Shown piece after piece: positions 19,433 through 27,909 of a stretch of DNA of 64,000 bases (its first letter is position 1; each line of letters begins with the position of its first letter). The stretch is from Photobacterium iliopiscarium. Its GTDB lineage: Bacteria; Pseudomonadota; Gammaproteobacteria; Enterobacterales; Vibrionaceae. The stretch is taken from the NCBI RefSeq assembly GCF_003026395.1, contig NZ_PYOO01000006.1, positions 1-64,000 of the forward strand. Direction: 5' to 3'. The position numbers and the translations under genes were made by a program. The notes below the pieces were generated by a model that ran no database searches, was not told the DNA's origin, and was given only the letters and a program-made list of their open reading frames with translations.

Positions 19433-19462
19433 AACGCCAGCAAATCTACATTGCTAGCGCCT
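19433..19462 (-). terminator. Terminator of the 19522-19899 gene
   Basis: On the minus strand, CGCTAGCAA pairs with TTGCTGGCG and is followed by a run of T. A second imperfect hairpin (AAACCATCATG / CATGGTGGTTT, about 19467-19505) precedes it. Confidence 0.8.
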
Positions 19463-19521
19463 TAAATAAACCATCATGTTACGTATAGCGCACATGGTGG
19501 TTTAATGATTACATTGAGTGA

Positions 19522-19899
19522 CTACTCATCAATGCCGCAATCAGTACAACTTTGTAATACGATTTCGTGTTCAAACACAGCGGTTTCGCTACCGTCAGCT
19601 AGTAGCTCTGCGATTTCTTCCGCTACTTCTTGCTCATCTTCTGCTTTTACTTGATTTGCTAGTGCTTCTTCTGAGTAACCGTAGAAGTTTAGCAATAAGT
19701 AATCACGCGCTTCATCTTTAGTGCAAGTTACGTTCACCAACAATTCTGGCTCAACATTATCTTGTGCGATCATCGCGGTTACTTGTGCGATAACCTCTTC
19801 TTTCATTGCTGGTGTTAACCAACCAAGATCAGCGTTTACTGTGTTTTTTTTGCATTTATAACAAGGCAATTTATGGAAGTAATATTGAAAGCTAGTCAT
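19522..19899 (-). CDS. Conserved-looking protein with two cysteine pairs, function unknown
   Basis: 125 residues with CYKCKKN near the N-terminus (13-16) and CTDCG near the C-terminus, which together could form a zinc ribbon. The centre is acidic (AEDEQEVAEEIAELLADG). No family recognised. It has its own terminator, and codon use looks like that of the core genes. It is the first gene outside the island, so it is probably the ancestral right-hand neighbour of ssrA. There is no signal peptide or membrane segment. Confidence 0.7.
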   Translation of the reverse strand: MTSFQYYFHKLPCYKCKKNTVNADLGWLTPAMKEEVIAQVTAMIAQDNVEPELLVNVTCTKDEARDYLLLNFYGYSEEALANQVKAEDEQEVAEEIAELLADGSETAVFEHEIVLQSCTDCGIDE

Positions 19900-20116
19900 G
19901 GGTCATTTCTTCTTTAAGTTTTGTATAACACGATTATGAGGATTTTCTCACAAAATACTATCTCAATAGGTATTGAAGATAAAAACTCTTACTGATAAGC
20001 AAATAAACATCATCACCGCATTCTTAGATAATACTTATGAGGCATTAATAACCATCTTGTTTGACCGAAAATGGCATATAATATTAATAAATTGAACTAA
20101 TAAATAAGTATTACGA

Positions 20117-20653
20117 ATGGATAATATGCAAAAGGGGATCCATTATAAGATCACCCACCCAGCTCATAAACTATGGATGATTGCGTTAGTTGCCGCAGCA
20201 GGATCTGCATTATGTATTGGTATTCTTGCCTTTGTAGATGGTGTCGCCAAGGGTGACTATTTATTAGTCGCGCCTTTTGGAGCCACAATGGTGTTGGTTT
20301 TTGGTTTACCACAAAGTCCTTTAGCCCACCCTAAAAATGTCATCTTCGGTCACTTAACAACAGCGATCATCGGCATTATATTTGCCAATCTTTTACCTGT
20401 AACGTTTTGGTCTTTAGGCTTAGCTGTGGGTGTGGGGATATTTCTAATGATCATGCTCAATGTTACTCATCCACCCGCTGGCGGAAACCCGTTGTTGATC
20501 ATGTTAGGTGCACATACCAGTATTCTGTTCGCGTTTTATCCCATTTTTGCAGGTAGCTGCTTCATTGTTCTTATTGCACTGTTGTACCATGCATTAGTCT
20601 CTCGTTTAGAATATGCATGGGTTAATAAACCTAAAGAAGGCAAAGATGTATAA
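20117..20653 (+). CDS. HPP family integral membrane protein
   Basis: 178 residues, mostly hydrophobic, with about five predicted membrane segments. The family signature HPP occurs in NVTHPPAGGNPLL (around 115-125), and an earlier conserved segment FGATMVLVFGLPQSPLAHP is present. HPP proteins have been linked to nitrite transport in plastids and cyanobacteria, but the substrate here is unknown. The start may be the ATG at 20117 or 20126; neither has a strong ribosome site. The end overlaps the next gene by 8 bp. Confidence 0.85.
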   Translation: MDNMQKGIHYKITHPAHKLWMIALVAAAGSALCIGILAFVDGVAKGDYLLVAPFGATMVLVFGLPQSPLAHPKNVIFGHLTTAIIGIIFANLLPVTFWSLGLAVGVGIFLMIMLNVTHPPAGGNPLLIMLGAHTSILFAFYPIFAGSCFIVLIALLYHALVSRLEYAWVNKPKEGKDV

Positions 20654-21062
20654 AAAAGTATTGTATGCGCTAGATATCGATTCTAAGCCCTATCTTCTTA
20701 AAGCGATTGCTTTAGCTGATCAACTCAATGCAGAACTGTTTGTGGGTTATGCAACGAATCTTGATGAACAACTATTTTCTGATGATGCATATTTAGGAAA
20801 TGCTGTTGGGAATGATATTGTTAACACAGAAAAAGCCGAGCTAGAAAGTAAAATACAGGCGTTAATTACTGACACGACCTTAAATAGAGATCATGTTTAT
20901 ATTGTTAATGGGCCTGTTGGTATGGCGATTGAACGATTGGCGACAAATTTATCGGTTGATCTCGTAGTGATGGCTAATTCTCATCATTATTTTAGCTTTT
21001 TATCGAAAAATGCGCTTCTAATAAAATTAGCAACTCACCATGATTTTTTAAGTTTGTCTTGA
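20646..21062 (+). CDS. Universal stress protein (UspA) family protein
   Basis: 138-residue single Usp domain: YKKVLYALDIDSKPYLLKAIALADQLNAELFVGY at the start, and VNGPVGMAIERLATNLSVDLVVMANSHH in place of the usual ATP-binding GxxG(S/N) segment. The ATG at 20646 is chosen because AAGAAGG stands eight bases upstream and the Usp fold begins there. It overlaps the HPP gene stop, so translation is coupled. The ATP-binding glycines look weak, so nucleotide binding is uncertain. Partnership with the HPP transporter is inferred from the overlap only. Confidence 0.8.
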   Translation: MYKKVLYALDIDSKPYLLKAIALADQLNAELFVGYATNLDEQLFSDDAYLGNAVGNDIVNTEKAELESKIQALITDTTLNRDHVYIVNGPVGMAIERLATNLSVDLVVMANSHHYFSFLSKNALLIKLATHHDFLSLS

Positions 21063-21083
21063 TGGTAAGTGGGTTACATTTTC

Positions 21084-21126
21084 AAAAAGGTCCTATTTTA
21101 TAGTCAAATAAAGTAGGACCTTTTTA
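21084..21126 (+). terminator. Terminator after the HPP-Usp pair
   Basis: AAAAGGTCCTA and TAGGACCTTTTT pair over an 18-base loop, just after the Usp stop codon. Confidence 0.85.
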
Positions 21127-21291
21127 TTCCCCCTGATGACTCGATTTACTCAACAAACTATTCCCTTTGTTATTTCATCCATCACACTCTTACATACCTA
21201 GCTATATTACAGACCTAAAGCATTCAAACATTCAGGTATTATCGCCCATCATACCCTGTCAGCATTAATTCAGAACAGATACTCATCAATA

Positions 21292-21328
21292 ATAGGTTTT
21301 AGCTATTGAATATATCGGCTGTAACGAT
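21292..21328 (+). promoter_or_regulatory. OxyR binding site before ahpC
   Basis: ATAG-N7-CTAT-N7-ATCG-N7-CGAT: four quarter-sites with the exact 7-base spacing of the OxyR consensus, the outer pair each with one change. It lies 92 bp before the ahpC ATG, which fits peroxide activation of ahpC. The rest of the 293-bp gap before ahpC shows no gene. Confidence 0.8.
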
Positions 21329-21419
21329 TTCCTTAATATCCCTGTTTTGACAATAATGGCTCCAGAGATTTAATTTGCATTACGCAGAAAAATTTAAAAT
21401 TATTTAAAAGGATTCCATC

Positions 21420-21977
21420 ATGATCAACACTGAAATCAAGCCATTTAGCGCTACTGCATACAAAGAAGGCAAATTTGTAGACATTACTGAAGCTGATGTT
21501 TTAGGTAAGTGGGCGGTATTCTTCTTCTACCCTGCTGACTTTACTTTCGTATGTCCTACTGAACTTGGCGACTTAGCTGATCACTATGCTGACCTTCAGT
21601 CTCGCGGTGTTGAAGTATTCTCAGTATCAACTGATACTCACTTCACTCACAAAGCATGGCACGACAGCTCTGATACTATCGGTAAAATCAACTACTTCAT
21701 GGTAGGCGACCAAGCAGGTAACATCACTAATAACTTCAACGTTATGCGTGAAGGTCAAGGTCTTGCAAACCGCGCAACTTTCCTAATCGACCCACAAGGT
21801 GTTATCCAAGCAATGGAAATCACTGCTGAAGGTATTGGCCGTGAAGCTGAAGACCTAATGCGTAAAGTGAAAGCTGCACAATATGTTGCATCACACCCAG
21901 GTGAAGTTTGTCCTGCAAAATGGAAAGAAGGCGAAGCAACACTAACACCTTCACTAGACCTAGTTGGTAAGATCTAA
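21420..21977 (+). CDS. ahpC: Alkyl hydroperoxide reductase subunit C (peroxiredoxin)
   Basis: Reduces hydrogen peroxide and organic peroxides; itself re-reduced by AhpF. The 185 residues have the peroxidatic cysteine in FTFVCPTE (Cys45) and the resolving cysteine in GEVCPAKW (Cys164), as in typical 2-Cys peroxiredoxins of the AhpC class. AAGGA precedes the ATG. It is followed by tandem hairpins and then ahpF, and is probably controlled by OxyR. Confidence 0.97.
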   Translation: MINTEIKPFSATAYKEGKFVDITEADVLGKWAVFFFYPADFTFVCPTELGDLADHYADLQSRGVEVFSVSTDTHFTHKAWHDSSDTIGKINYFMVGDQAGNITNNFNVMREGQGLANRATFLIDPQGVIQAMEITAEGIGREAEDLMRKVKAAQYVASHPGEVCPAKWKEGEATLTPSLDLVGKI

Positions 21978-22041
21978 TCTTATTAACCTTTGATGACAAT
22001 ATTCGTTTTTGACGCCGAATCTGAAATAAATATTATTCATC

Positions 22042-22073
22042 TTACTTTTAAATAATCGTTTATTTAAAAGTAA
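22042..22073 (+). promoter_or_regulatory. First hairpin of the ahpC-ahpF gap
   Basis: TTACTTTTAAATAA and TTATTTAAAAGTAA form a perfect 14-bp stem with loop TCGT. It sits directly in front of a second, stronger hairpin, sharing two A bases with it. Likely an RNA stability or processing element. Confidence 0.6.
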
Positions 22074-22111
22074 TAAGGCATCAAACATCTCCTCATGTTT
22101 GGTGCCTTATT
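22072..22111 (+). terminator. Second hairpin, partial terminator between ahpC and ahpF
   Basis: A 17-bp stem (AATAAGGCATCAAACAT with its complement, one G:U) has a 6-base loop. The downstream tract TTATTAATTA is not a strong T run, so some read-through into ahpF is plausible. Confidence 0.65.
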
Positions 22112-22228
22112 AATTAGAAGAGCTTCAAAACATATTTACGCCTTTTTATATAGGCAATATGTCGTATTACAGTAGACCCGCATTCATTATCTGCTGTTAA
22201 GCCGTGAACAAATTAAAAAGGCAAAATT

Positions 22229-23809
22229 ATGTTAGAACAAAGCATGAAGCAGCAACTAAAAGCGTATTTAGAAAACTTAAAAACTGATGTACAACTGGTA
22301 TTAAGTTTAGACGATAGTGACACTGCACAAAAATTACATGAATTAGCTTACGAAATCGCAGAACTTAACGATAAAGTCAGTGTTATAGAAGATAATAACG
22401 CCAGCGTACGTAAGCCCGTAATGCAAGTGGTTAACCCAACCAAACAGACATCAATGAGCTTTGCTGGTCTGCCAATGGGACACGAATTTACATCATTGGT
22501 ATTAGCACTACTGCACAGCGGTGGTCACCCAATGAAACTAGAACAACCAGTTATCGACCAAATTGCCGCATTAGATCAAGACATCATCGTTGAAACCTTC
22601 ATTTCACTTTCTTGCCAAAACTGTCCTGACGTTGTGCAAGCTTTCAATATGATGGCTGCTATCAACCCTCGTATTAAAAGCAGCATGATTGATGGCGCAG
22701 CATTCCAAGCGGAAGTGACTGAACGCAACATCATGGCGGTACCGACTGTTTATGTAAACGGTGAAGTATTTGGTCAAGGCCGTATGTCGCTAACTGAAAT
22801 TCTAAACAAATTAGATACTGGTTCTGCTAAAAAAGCGGCAGCAAGCTTAAATGATAAAGCCCCATTTGATGTATTAGTCGTTGGTGGTGGTCCTGCTGGT
22901 GCTTCTGCTGCCATTTACGCAGCACGTAAAGGTATTCGCACTGGTGTTGTCGCTGAGCGCTTCGGTGGTCAGGTGATGGATACTATGTCTATCGAAAACT
23001 TTATTTCTGTTAAAGAAACCCAAGGTCCTCGCTTAGCTGCAAGCCTAGAAGAACACGTAAAACAATACAACGTTGATATCATGAATGAACAACGTGTAAG
23101 TAACATTGTTGAAGCGGCAAATACTGATGACGGTTATGCCCATATCTACTTAGAAAGTGGCGCAATGTTAAAATCTCGCAGTGTGATCATCAGTACCGGT
23201 GCTCGCTGGCGTGAAATGAACGTCCCCGGAGAGCAAGAATACCGTAATAAAGGTGTAGCTTACTGTCCTCACTGTGATGGTCCATTATTTAAAGGCAAAC
23301 GTACTGCGGTTATCGGTGGCGGTAACTCTGGTATTGAAGCTGCCATTGACCTAGCAGGTATTGTTGAACACGTTACTGTGCTTGAGTTTGCTGACACATT
23401 ACGTGCCGACCAAGTGTTGATCAATAAAGCAGAAAGCTTGCCTAACATCGATATTATTACAATGGCTCAGACCACTGAAGTTGTTGGTGATGGCACGCGC
23501 GTTACAGGTATTAGCTATAAAGATCGTAATACTGATGAAATCAAACACATCGAACTTGCAGGTATCTTTGTTCAGATTGGTTTAGTGCCAAACACTGAAT
23601 GGCTAAAAGAATCAGCGGTAACATTAACACCACGTGGTGAAATCGAAATTGGTGCTCACGGTAATACTAACGTTAATGGCATCTTTGCTGCGGGTGACGT
23701 GACAACTGTGCCTTTCAAGCAAATCATCATAGCGATGGGTGAAGGTGCAAAAGCAAGTTTAGGCGCATTTGATTACTTAATTCGTACGCCAGCCCCTACT
23801 GCTAAATAA
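22229..23809 (+). CDS. ahpF: Alkyl hydroperoxide reductase subunit F
   Basis: NADH-dependent flavoprotein disulfide reductase that recharges AhpC. The 526 residues have an N-terminal double thioredoxin-fold domain with CQNC (129-132), FAD-binding [12 protein letters not shown], the redox-active CPHC (346-349), NADH-binding [10 protein letters not shown], and the C-terminal FAD segment GIFAAGDVT. The length is normal. It lies 251 bp after ahpC with two hairpins between, so it may be expressed from ahpC read-through or from its own promoter. Confidence 0.97.
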   Translation: MLEQSMKQQLKAYLENLKTDVQLVLSLDDSDTAQKLHELAYEIAELNDKVSVIEDNNASVRKPVMQVVNPTKQTSMSFAGLPMGHEFTSLVLALLHSGGHPMKLEQPVIDQIAALDQDIIVETFISLSCQNCPDVVQAFNMMAAINPRIKSSMIDGAAFQAEVTERNIMAVPTVYVNGEVFGQGRMSLTEILNKLDTGSAKKAAASLNDKAPFDVLVVGGGPAGASAAIYAARKGIRTGVVAERFGGQVMDTMSIENFISVKETQGPRLAASLEEHVKQYNVDIMNEQRVSNIVEAANTDDGYAHIYLESGAMLKSRSVIISTGARWREMNVPGEQEYRNKGVAYCPHCDGPLFKGKRTAVIGGGNSGIEAAIDLAGIVEHVTVLEFADTLRADQVLINKAESLPNIDIITMAQTTEVVGDGTRVTGISYKDRNTDEIKHIELAGIFVQIGLVPNTEWLKESAVTLTPRGEIEIGAHGNTNVNGIFAAGDVTTVPFKQIIIAMGEGAKASLGAFDYLIRTPAPTAK

Positions 23810-23837
23810 TAATATCAGCGATATAAACAAATAACAT

Positions 23838-23868
23838 AAAGGCCTGTTCTTAATAAGAATGGGCCTTT
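23838..23868 (+). terminator. ahpF terminator
   Basis: AAAGGCC/GGCCTTT with an inner TTCTT/AAGAA stem, 28 bases after the ahpF stop. The T run is short. Confidence 0.65.
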
Positions 23869-24608
23869 AACACATCAGGAATTCACATTCTAAATCTAAT
23901 CTAATGATTATTTACAGCCAACAGAGTTAAATCATCGCTGTAGCGTCTGTTTATGATTAATCACTTCTCATAACGTCTATTCTTATATTCGTTATTGATA
24001 CCCCCTCTTATGCGACTCTTTATATGCCACAACAAGGTTTATATCGAATCAAAAAACGCATTGTTATATGATATTTTCGACTAAAACACTAAATACTTAT
24101 TACGCATACCTAGATGTATTTAACATTCCCCATACAAGTATTACTCTCTAATTAACCAATAATAAAATTAATACCCATAAACACTATTTAATTTTATTAT
24201 TGACTCAACTATCATTATTTTTATTTATTTTACAAAACAATTTATAATTTACAAAAATAAAAAAACAAATCTCATTATGTTTTTTAACACTCAAGAGTTT
24301 ACTTTTAAAGCATTTAAAATCATGCTGTTATAACTATCTGTTATTTGGACCAGTCCGATTCCTATTCCCACATTCACTTATGGTAGTAATATAAAACTGC
24401 CTCTTTTCACAATCAAAACTTATTTCTTTCTGCGTATTTTGTTCCACTTTTTACCCATCTTTCCTGTGGGGTATATTTCTTTAACCAAATCAATCGCACT
24501 TTTTAATGAACAATGATTCCTTTTCTACACATTTCAGTAATATCTTTTATAACTATTGAGAATTCATATTGTATTCACCCCCCCTATTTGAAGCAGGAAG
24601 CTAGTTAC
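23869..24608. other. Long AT-rich gap with a perfect 15-bp inverted repeat
   Basis: About 740 bases without a credible gene. CAATAATAAAATTAA (24157-24171) and TTAATTTTATTATTG (24188-24202) are perfect inverted repeats around a 16-base spacer. The tract is very AT-rich and probably holds the promoter of the regulator at 24609. Such tracts are typical targets of H-NS-like silencing; that is inference. Confidence 0.5.
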
Positions 24609-25247
24609 ATGGAATATTTAGAGAGAATTAAGCGTTTAGCTAAAGTTCAAGGTATCAGTCAAAAGCAACTTGGTGAAGCATTAACCCTTCAACAAGGCAC
24701 AATGAGCCGTAAACTTTCAGGTAAATATGGTATTGAAGTTCGCGAATTAGAAAAGATTGCTGAAACATTAAATACATCAATTGGTTATATTCTGACAGGT
24801 CAAATTGACACAGGCACACAAGCAACGACAACGATCAGTACTGAACACGATAGCTCTGCAACGTGTACCTATATTCCAGTGATCCATCGTAAAGACTTTT
24901 CAGCTTACAATTTAGGTGATTCAGTTGAGGTGATCAGCAAGCGTGCGATCCCCCAGCATTTAGAGCGTGATGCATGCCTAGGTTTATTCATTGATAATGA
25001 AAATATCTCACATTGTGCACCTGTAGGTAGCTACGCATTAGCAACTAAAGAAGCCGCTTATCGTCCAAAGCAACCTGTCTTTGCTTCTGTACGTGGTAGT
25101 GAGCCTGATTTTTACCACATGACACAACTGGCTGATGGTGTTGTATTCTCAACCTCACAACCTGATTTTCCAAACCTATTTGTCAATAACGGTGAATTTC
25201 AAATTCACGGTTACATTATCCAATCAGACTGGGCTTACGATCGTTAA
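24609..25247 (+). CDS. CI-like transcriptional regulator (XRE helix-turn-helix plus S24-like domain)
   Basis: 212 residues from the ATG at 24609, preceded by AGGAAG. The first 65 residues are an XRE helix-turn-helix (SQKQLGEALTLQQGTMSRKLSG). The C-terminal 120 residues have the outline of the S24/LexA fold. Where active members have Ser-Met, this protein reads IDNENIS, and I see no matching catalytic Lys near FYHMT. It is therefore probably a non-cleavable, ligand- or oligomer-controlled repressor. No prophage genes surround it and the targets are unknown. An upstream in-frame ATG at 24513 adds a non-conserved hydrophobic stretch and was rejected. Confidence 0.75.
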   Translation: MEYLERIKRLAKVQGISQKQLGEALTLQQGTMSRKLSGKYGIEVRELEKIAETLNTSIGYILTGQIDTGTQATTTISTEHDSSATCTYIPVIHRKDFSAYNLGDSVEVISKRAIPQHLERDACLGLFIDNENISHCAPVGSYALATKEAAYRPKQPVFASVRGSEPDFYHMTQLADGVVFSTSQPDFPNLFVNNGEFQIHGYIIQSDWAYDR

Positions 25248-25277
25248 TCACAACGACTGTTCAATTAGGGTTTAAAC

Positions 25278-25306
25278 AGCTCATCTTATTATGATGGGCT
25301 TTTTTA
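25278..25306 (+). terminator. Terminator of the CI-like regulator
   Basis: AGCTCATC pairs with GATGGGCT and runs into six T, 30 bases after the stop. Confidence 0.8.
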
Positions 25307-25377
25307 TTACTTTTGTTTTCAACATAAAGCGGTTATTTTTAGTTTATTCCATACTTTCTTTAACCGAATTTATATTT

Positions 25378-25893
25378 ATGCCAACCATTATTGTTGCCTC
25401 AACCAACCCTGCAAAAATCACTGCTGTAACAGATGCCTTTAACGCTGCATTTCCACAACAATCCTTTACCACAACAGGTGTAAGCACTGACAGTGGCGTG
25501 CGTGATCAACCGTTAACCTGTGAAGAAACATTATTGGGTGCGAACAATCGCGTTATTTCATGCCGTCAGCGTTACCCTGATGCAGATTACATTGTCGGAT
25601 TAGAAGCAGGATTAGATGATAATTTTACTTTTGCATGGATGGTTATTGAACACCAAGGCAAAAAATCGACGGCACGTTCTGCTTCGCTACCTTTACCGCC
25701 ACTGGCTTTAGAGAAAATAGCACAAGGAATGGAGTTGGGAGATGTGATGGATGAAATGTTTGCTCAACAAAATATAAAACAAAAAGGTGGCGCTATTGCA
25801 ATGTTAACCCACCATTTATTAAGTCGTAGTAGTGTTTATCAACAAGCATTAATTCTCGCGTTAATCCCTTTTTTACATCCTGAATTATACTAA
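25378..25893 (+). CDS. yjjX: Inosine/xanthosine triphosphatase (YjjX family)
   Basis: House-cleaning NTPase that hydrolyses ITP and XTP so that deaminated purines stay out of nucleic acids. The 171 residues begin MPTIIVASTNPAKITAVTDAF. The conserved SGVRDQPLTCEETLLGANNR and VGLEAG segments are present, as is KKGGAI-like KQKGGAIAML near the end. The upstream ATG at 25291 lies in the preceding terminator and was rejected. It is convergent with trpR, as in E. coli, where yjjX and trpR are also neighbours. Confidence 0.92.
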   Translation: MPTIIVASTNPAKITAVTDAFNAAFPQQSFTTTGVSTDSGVRDQPLTCEETLLGANNRVISCRQRYPDADYIVGLEAGLDDNFTFAWMVIEHQGKKSTARSASLPLPPLALEKIAQGMELGDVMDEMFAQQNIKQKGGAIAMLTHHLLSRSSVYQQALILALIPFLHPELY

Positions 25894-25948
25894 AGACAAT
25901 TCAGTGTGTGTGGCTAACGCGCGAGATCTTAATAGCAACTAATTAGCA

Positions 25949-26266
25949 TTATTCTGCGGCAGAAGGGGAATTTTTAGCTAAAAAATCAGCTAGCCATGCT
26001 TTTGTTGCATCGTCTTGATGTTTAAGTTCGTTTGAACCGCGTGTAATAGTAGCCACCCCAACACCGAGTAACTCGCTAATTTTACGTTGACTACGTTCAC
26101 CATTAAGTAGCTCGTGTACGATATTAACTCGAGCGATCAATGCTTCTCTTTCATCATGAGTTAATAATACTTTAAACAGTAACTGATCGCGCTGCTCCAC
26201 AGAAGCTTGCTGAAGTAAATCTAAAATCTGCTGCCAGTCAGTATATTTTGGTGAGTCTACAGCCAT
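25949..26266 (-). CDS. trpR: Trp operon repressor TrpR
   Basis: Dimeric, all-helical repressor that binds tryptophan and represses trp biosynthesis genes. The 105 residues carry the conserved LLTHDEREALIARVNIVHELL helices and the helix-turn-helix SQRKISELLGVGVATITRGSNELK. The length is normal. In E. coli trpR lies directly after slt; here they are separated by an extra gene and about 0.6 kb of AT-rich DNA. Confidence 0.96.
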   Translation of the reverse strand: MAVDSPKYTDWQQILDLLQQASVEQRDQLLFKVLLTHDEREALIARVNIVHELLNGERSQRKISELLGVGVATITRGSNELKHQDDATKAWLADFLAKNSPSAAE

Positions 26267-26286
26267 TTTCGTTTATCCCGTAAGGC

Positions 26287-26313
26287 ATTATATACGCGGT
26301 GCAGTGTACCGCG
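26287..26313 (-). promoter_or_regulatory. trpR promoter with overlapping inverted repeat
   Basis: On the minus strand, TATAAT (26292-26287) is a consensus -10 about 20 bp before trpR. Just upstream, CGCGGT-N7-ACCGCG is a 6-bp inverted repeat placed where an operator would be. It lacks the CTAG core of the known TrpR site, so autoregulation is not shown. Confidence 0.5.
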
Positions 26314-26851
26314 ATTCCTACATCAGACCAAGTAACCGTCGTATTTATAGTTCATAAACAACGGAATAAACCATCATCATCATGCTCGCTAATGTAAGTC
26401 AAATATCATAATAATAACGCATCATTCTAAGAACATTTATCACCTTCAGCACCAGACTAAAAAGTAAAAACACAACATACTGTATAATAGTGTTACTGCG
26501 ATTCTTAATCTTGTTTTGTCAAAAACAGTTATCGTTAAAAAATTTTCTAATTTTTAATGTTAAAAAAAGAAAATACACATAATATATAGCAAGAATTACG
26601 AATATTTCATCAAAGATGACAATAATCAATACTAAACATTTATGATTTTGTTCTTTCATATATTCTTTTACGATAAAAACTTGACATAGAGATAACAGAT
26701 AAAAATCATTAATGTAGTTATACTTAGCTATTCGTAAAGAATGCTGATATTCAGTTAATATATAAAAACACGAATGAATCTATTGGTTTTAATTATAAAA
26801 TAAACAAATAATATTTATAGTTTAGATAAATAACAGGCAGAGAACCTAATA
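26314..26851. other. AT-rich gap upstream of the ATP-grasp gene
   Basis: About 540 bases, strongly AT-rich, with no credible gene and no strong promoter match that I could single out. It flanks a gene inserted between trpR and slt and may have come in with it. Confidence 0.5.
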
Positions 26852-27739
26852 ATGGAAAGCTTACAATATCGCTTATTTTCAGGAGTAGTATCCAAACTCC
26901 CAATAAAATTAAGATTACAACTATTATATTTCAGAAAATTTAAAAAATTCATTAATTTTACTAATCCACAAACATTTAATGAAAAAGTTCAATTAAAGAA
27001 AATTCATGATCGCAGTGAATATCTCACTATTGGTGCAGATAAGTTAGCATCAAAAACGTTTGTTAAAAAAATAGCGCCAGAGCTCTACATTCCAAAAACA
27101 TTATGGGTTGCGAAGTACATTGCTGATTTTGATACTTTTCCATTCTCAGAAATGCCAAGTAACTATGTATTAAAAGCGAATCATACAAGTCAAACCATCG
27201 AATTTGTTCGCGATGGTAAGCATTTTTCTAAACAAGAAATGAAAGATTTTGCATCTCGTTGGTTTAAGAAAGATCAATCAGGCTCATTAGGTGAATGGGG
27301 TTATAAAAACATTCCACCACGTGTATTTGTCGAAGAATTTTTAGATTTCAATGGCACAGTTCCAGATGATTACAAACTGCATGTCATTGATGGGAAAGTA
27401 GAATTTATTCAATTAGATCAAGGTCGTTTTGAACAACACTACCGTAATATGTTTGATCGCGATTGGAATGAACTCGGTTTTATTCTAAATAAAAAACCAC
27501 GCTTACTTCCTGTACCTGAAAAGCCACCTTTTATTGATCAAATGATTGAAATAGCTGAGCGTATTGGTAAATATTATGACATGGTACGGGTTGACCTTTA
27601 CTTCCATAATAATCAGGTAACATTTAGTGAGCTAACAATGTACCCAGCAGCTGGTTTCTCTAAATTCCCAGAAGAATGGAACCATAAATTTGGCGAACGT
27701 TGGATACTCGATTACCCAACCTTTTCTCAAAAAAAATAA
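26852..27739 (+). CDS. TupA-like ATP-grasp family protein, probable polysaccharide-related
   Basis: 295 residues with features of the TupA-like ATP-grasp family: FTNPQTFNEKVQLKK near the N-terminus, YVLKANHTSQ as part of the nucleotide-binding lobe, VEEFLDFNGTVPDDYKLHVIDGKV, and MVRVDLYFHNNQVTFSELTMYPAAGFSKF as the metal-binding end. The family joins amino acids or sugars in teichuronopeptide, capsule or O-antigen pathways; the substrate here is unknown. No other polysaccharide genes are nearby. The strongly AT-rich flanks and the position between trpR and slt suggest insertion. Confidence 0.8.
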   Translation: MESLQYRLFSGVVSKLPIKLRLQLLYFRKFKKFINFTNPQTFNEKVQLKKIHDRSEYLTIGADKLASKTFVKKIAPELYIPKTLWVAKYIADFDTFPFSEMPSNYVLKANHTSQTIEFVRDGKHFSKQEMKDFASRWFKKDQSGSLGEWGYKNIPPRVFVEEFLDFNGTVPDDYKLHVIDGKVEFIQLDQGRFEQHYRNMFDRDWNELGFILNKKPRLLPVPEKPPFIDQMIEIAERIGKYYDMVRVDLYFHNNQVTFSELTMYPAAGFSKFPEEWNHKFGERWILDYPTFSQKK

Positions 27740-27793
27740 CAAATAAGCATTCATTTATATCAAATTAAAATATTTTCATTCTTCTTTATGTTT

Positions 27794-27840
27794 AGCCGCT
27801 ACTGTCATATCTCTGCATAACAGTAGCGGTTTGTTTTATT
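27794..27840 (+). terminator. Terminator after the ATP-grasp gene
   Basis: CCGCTACTGT and ACAGTAGCGG form a perfect 10-bp stem with a 14-base loop, followed by TTTGTTTTATT. Confidence 0.8.
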
Positions 27841-27909
27841 ACTTATATATATAATAAGTTTATTACATACATTGTATTTAAAAATGCTTATCTAAATATA
27901 TTACCAACA

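Noticed and set aside
24513-24608. Upstream in-frame extension of the CI-like regulator
   Set aside because: Non-conserved hydrophobic stretch; the ATG at 24609 has AGGAAG and starts the helix-turn-helix domain.
25291-25377. Upstream in-frame extension of yjjX
   Set aside because: It would start inside the preceding terminator hairpin; the family begins at the Met at 25378.
26287-26313. TrpR operator for autoregulation
   Set aside because: The inverted repeat CGCGGT-N7-ACCGCG lacks the CTAG core of the TrpR site.
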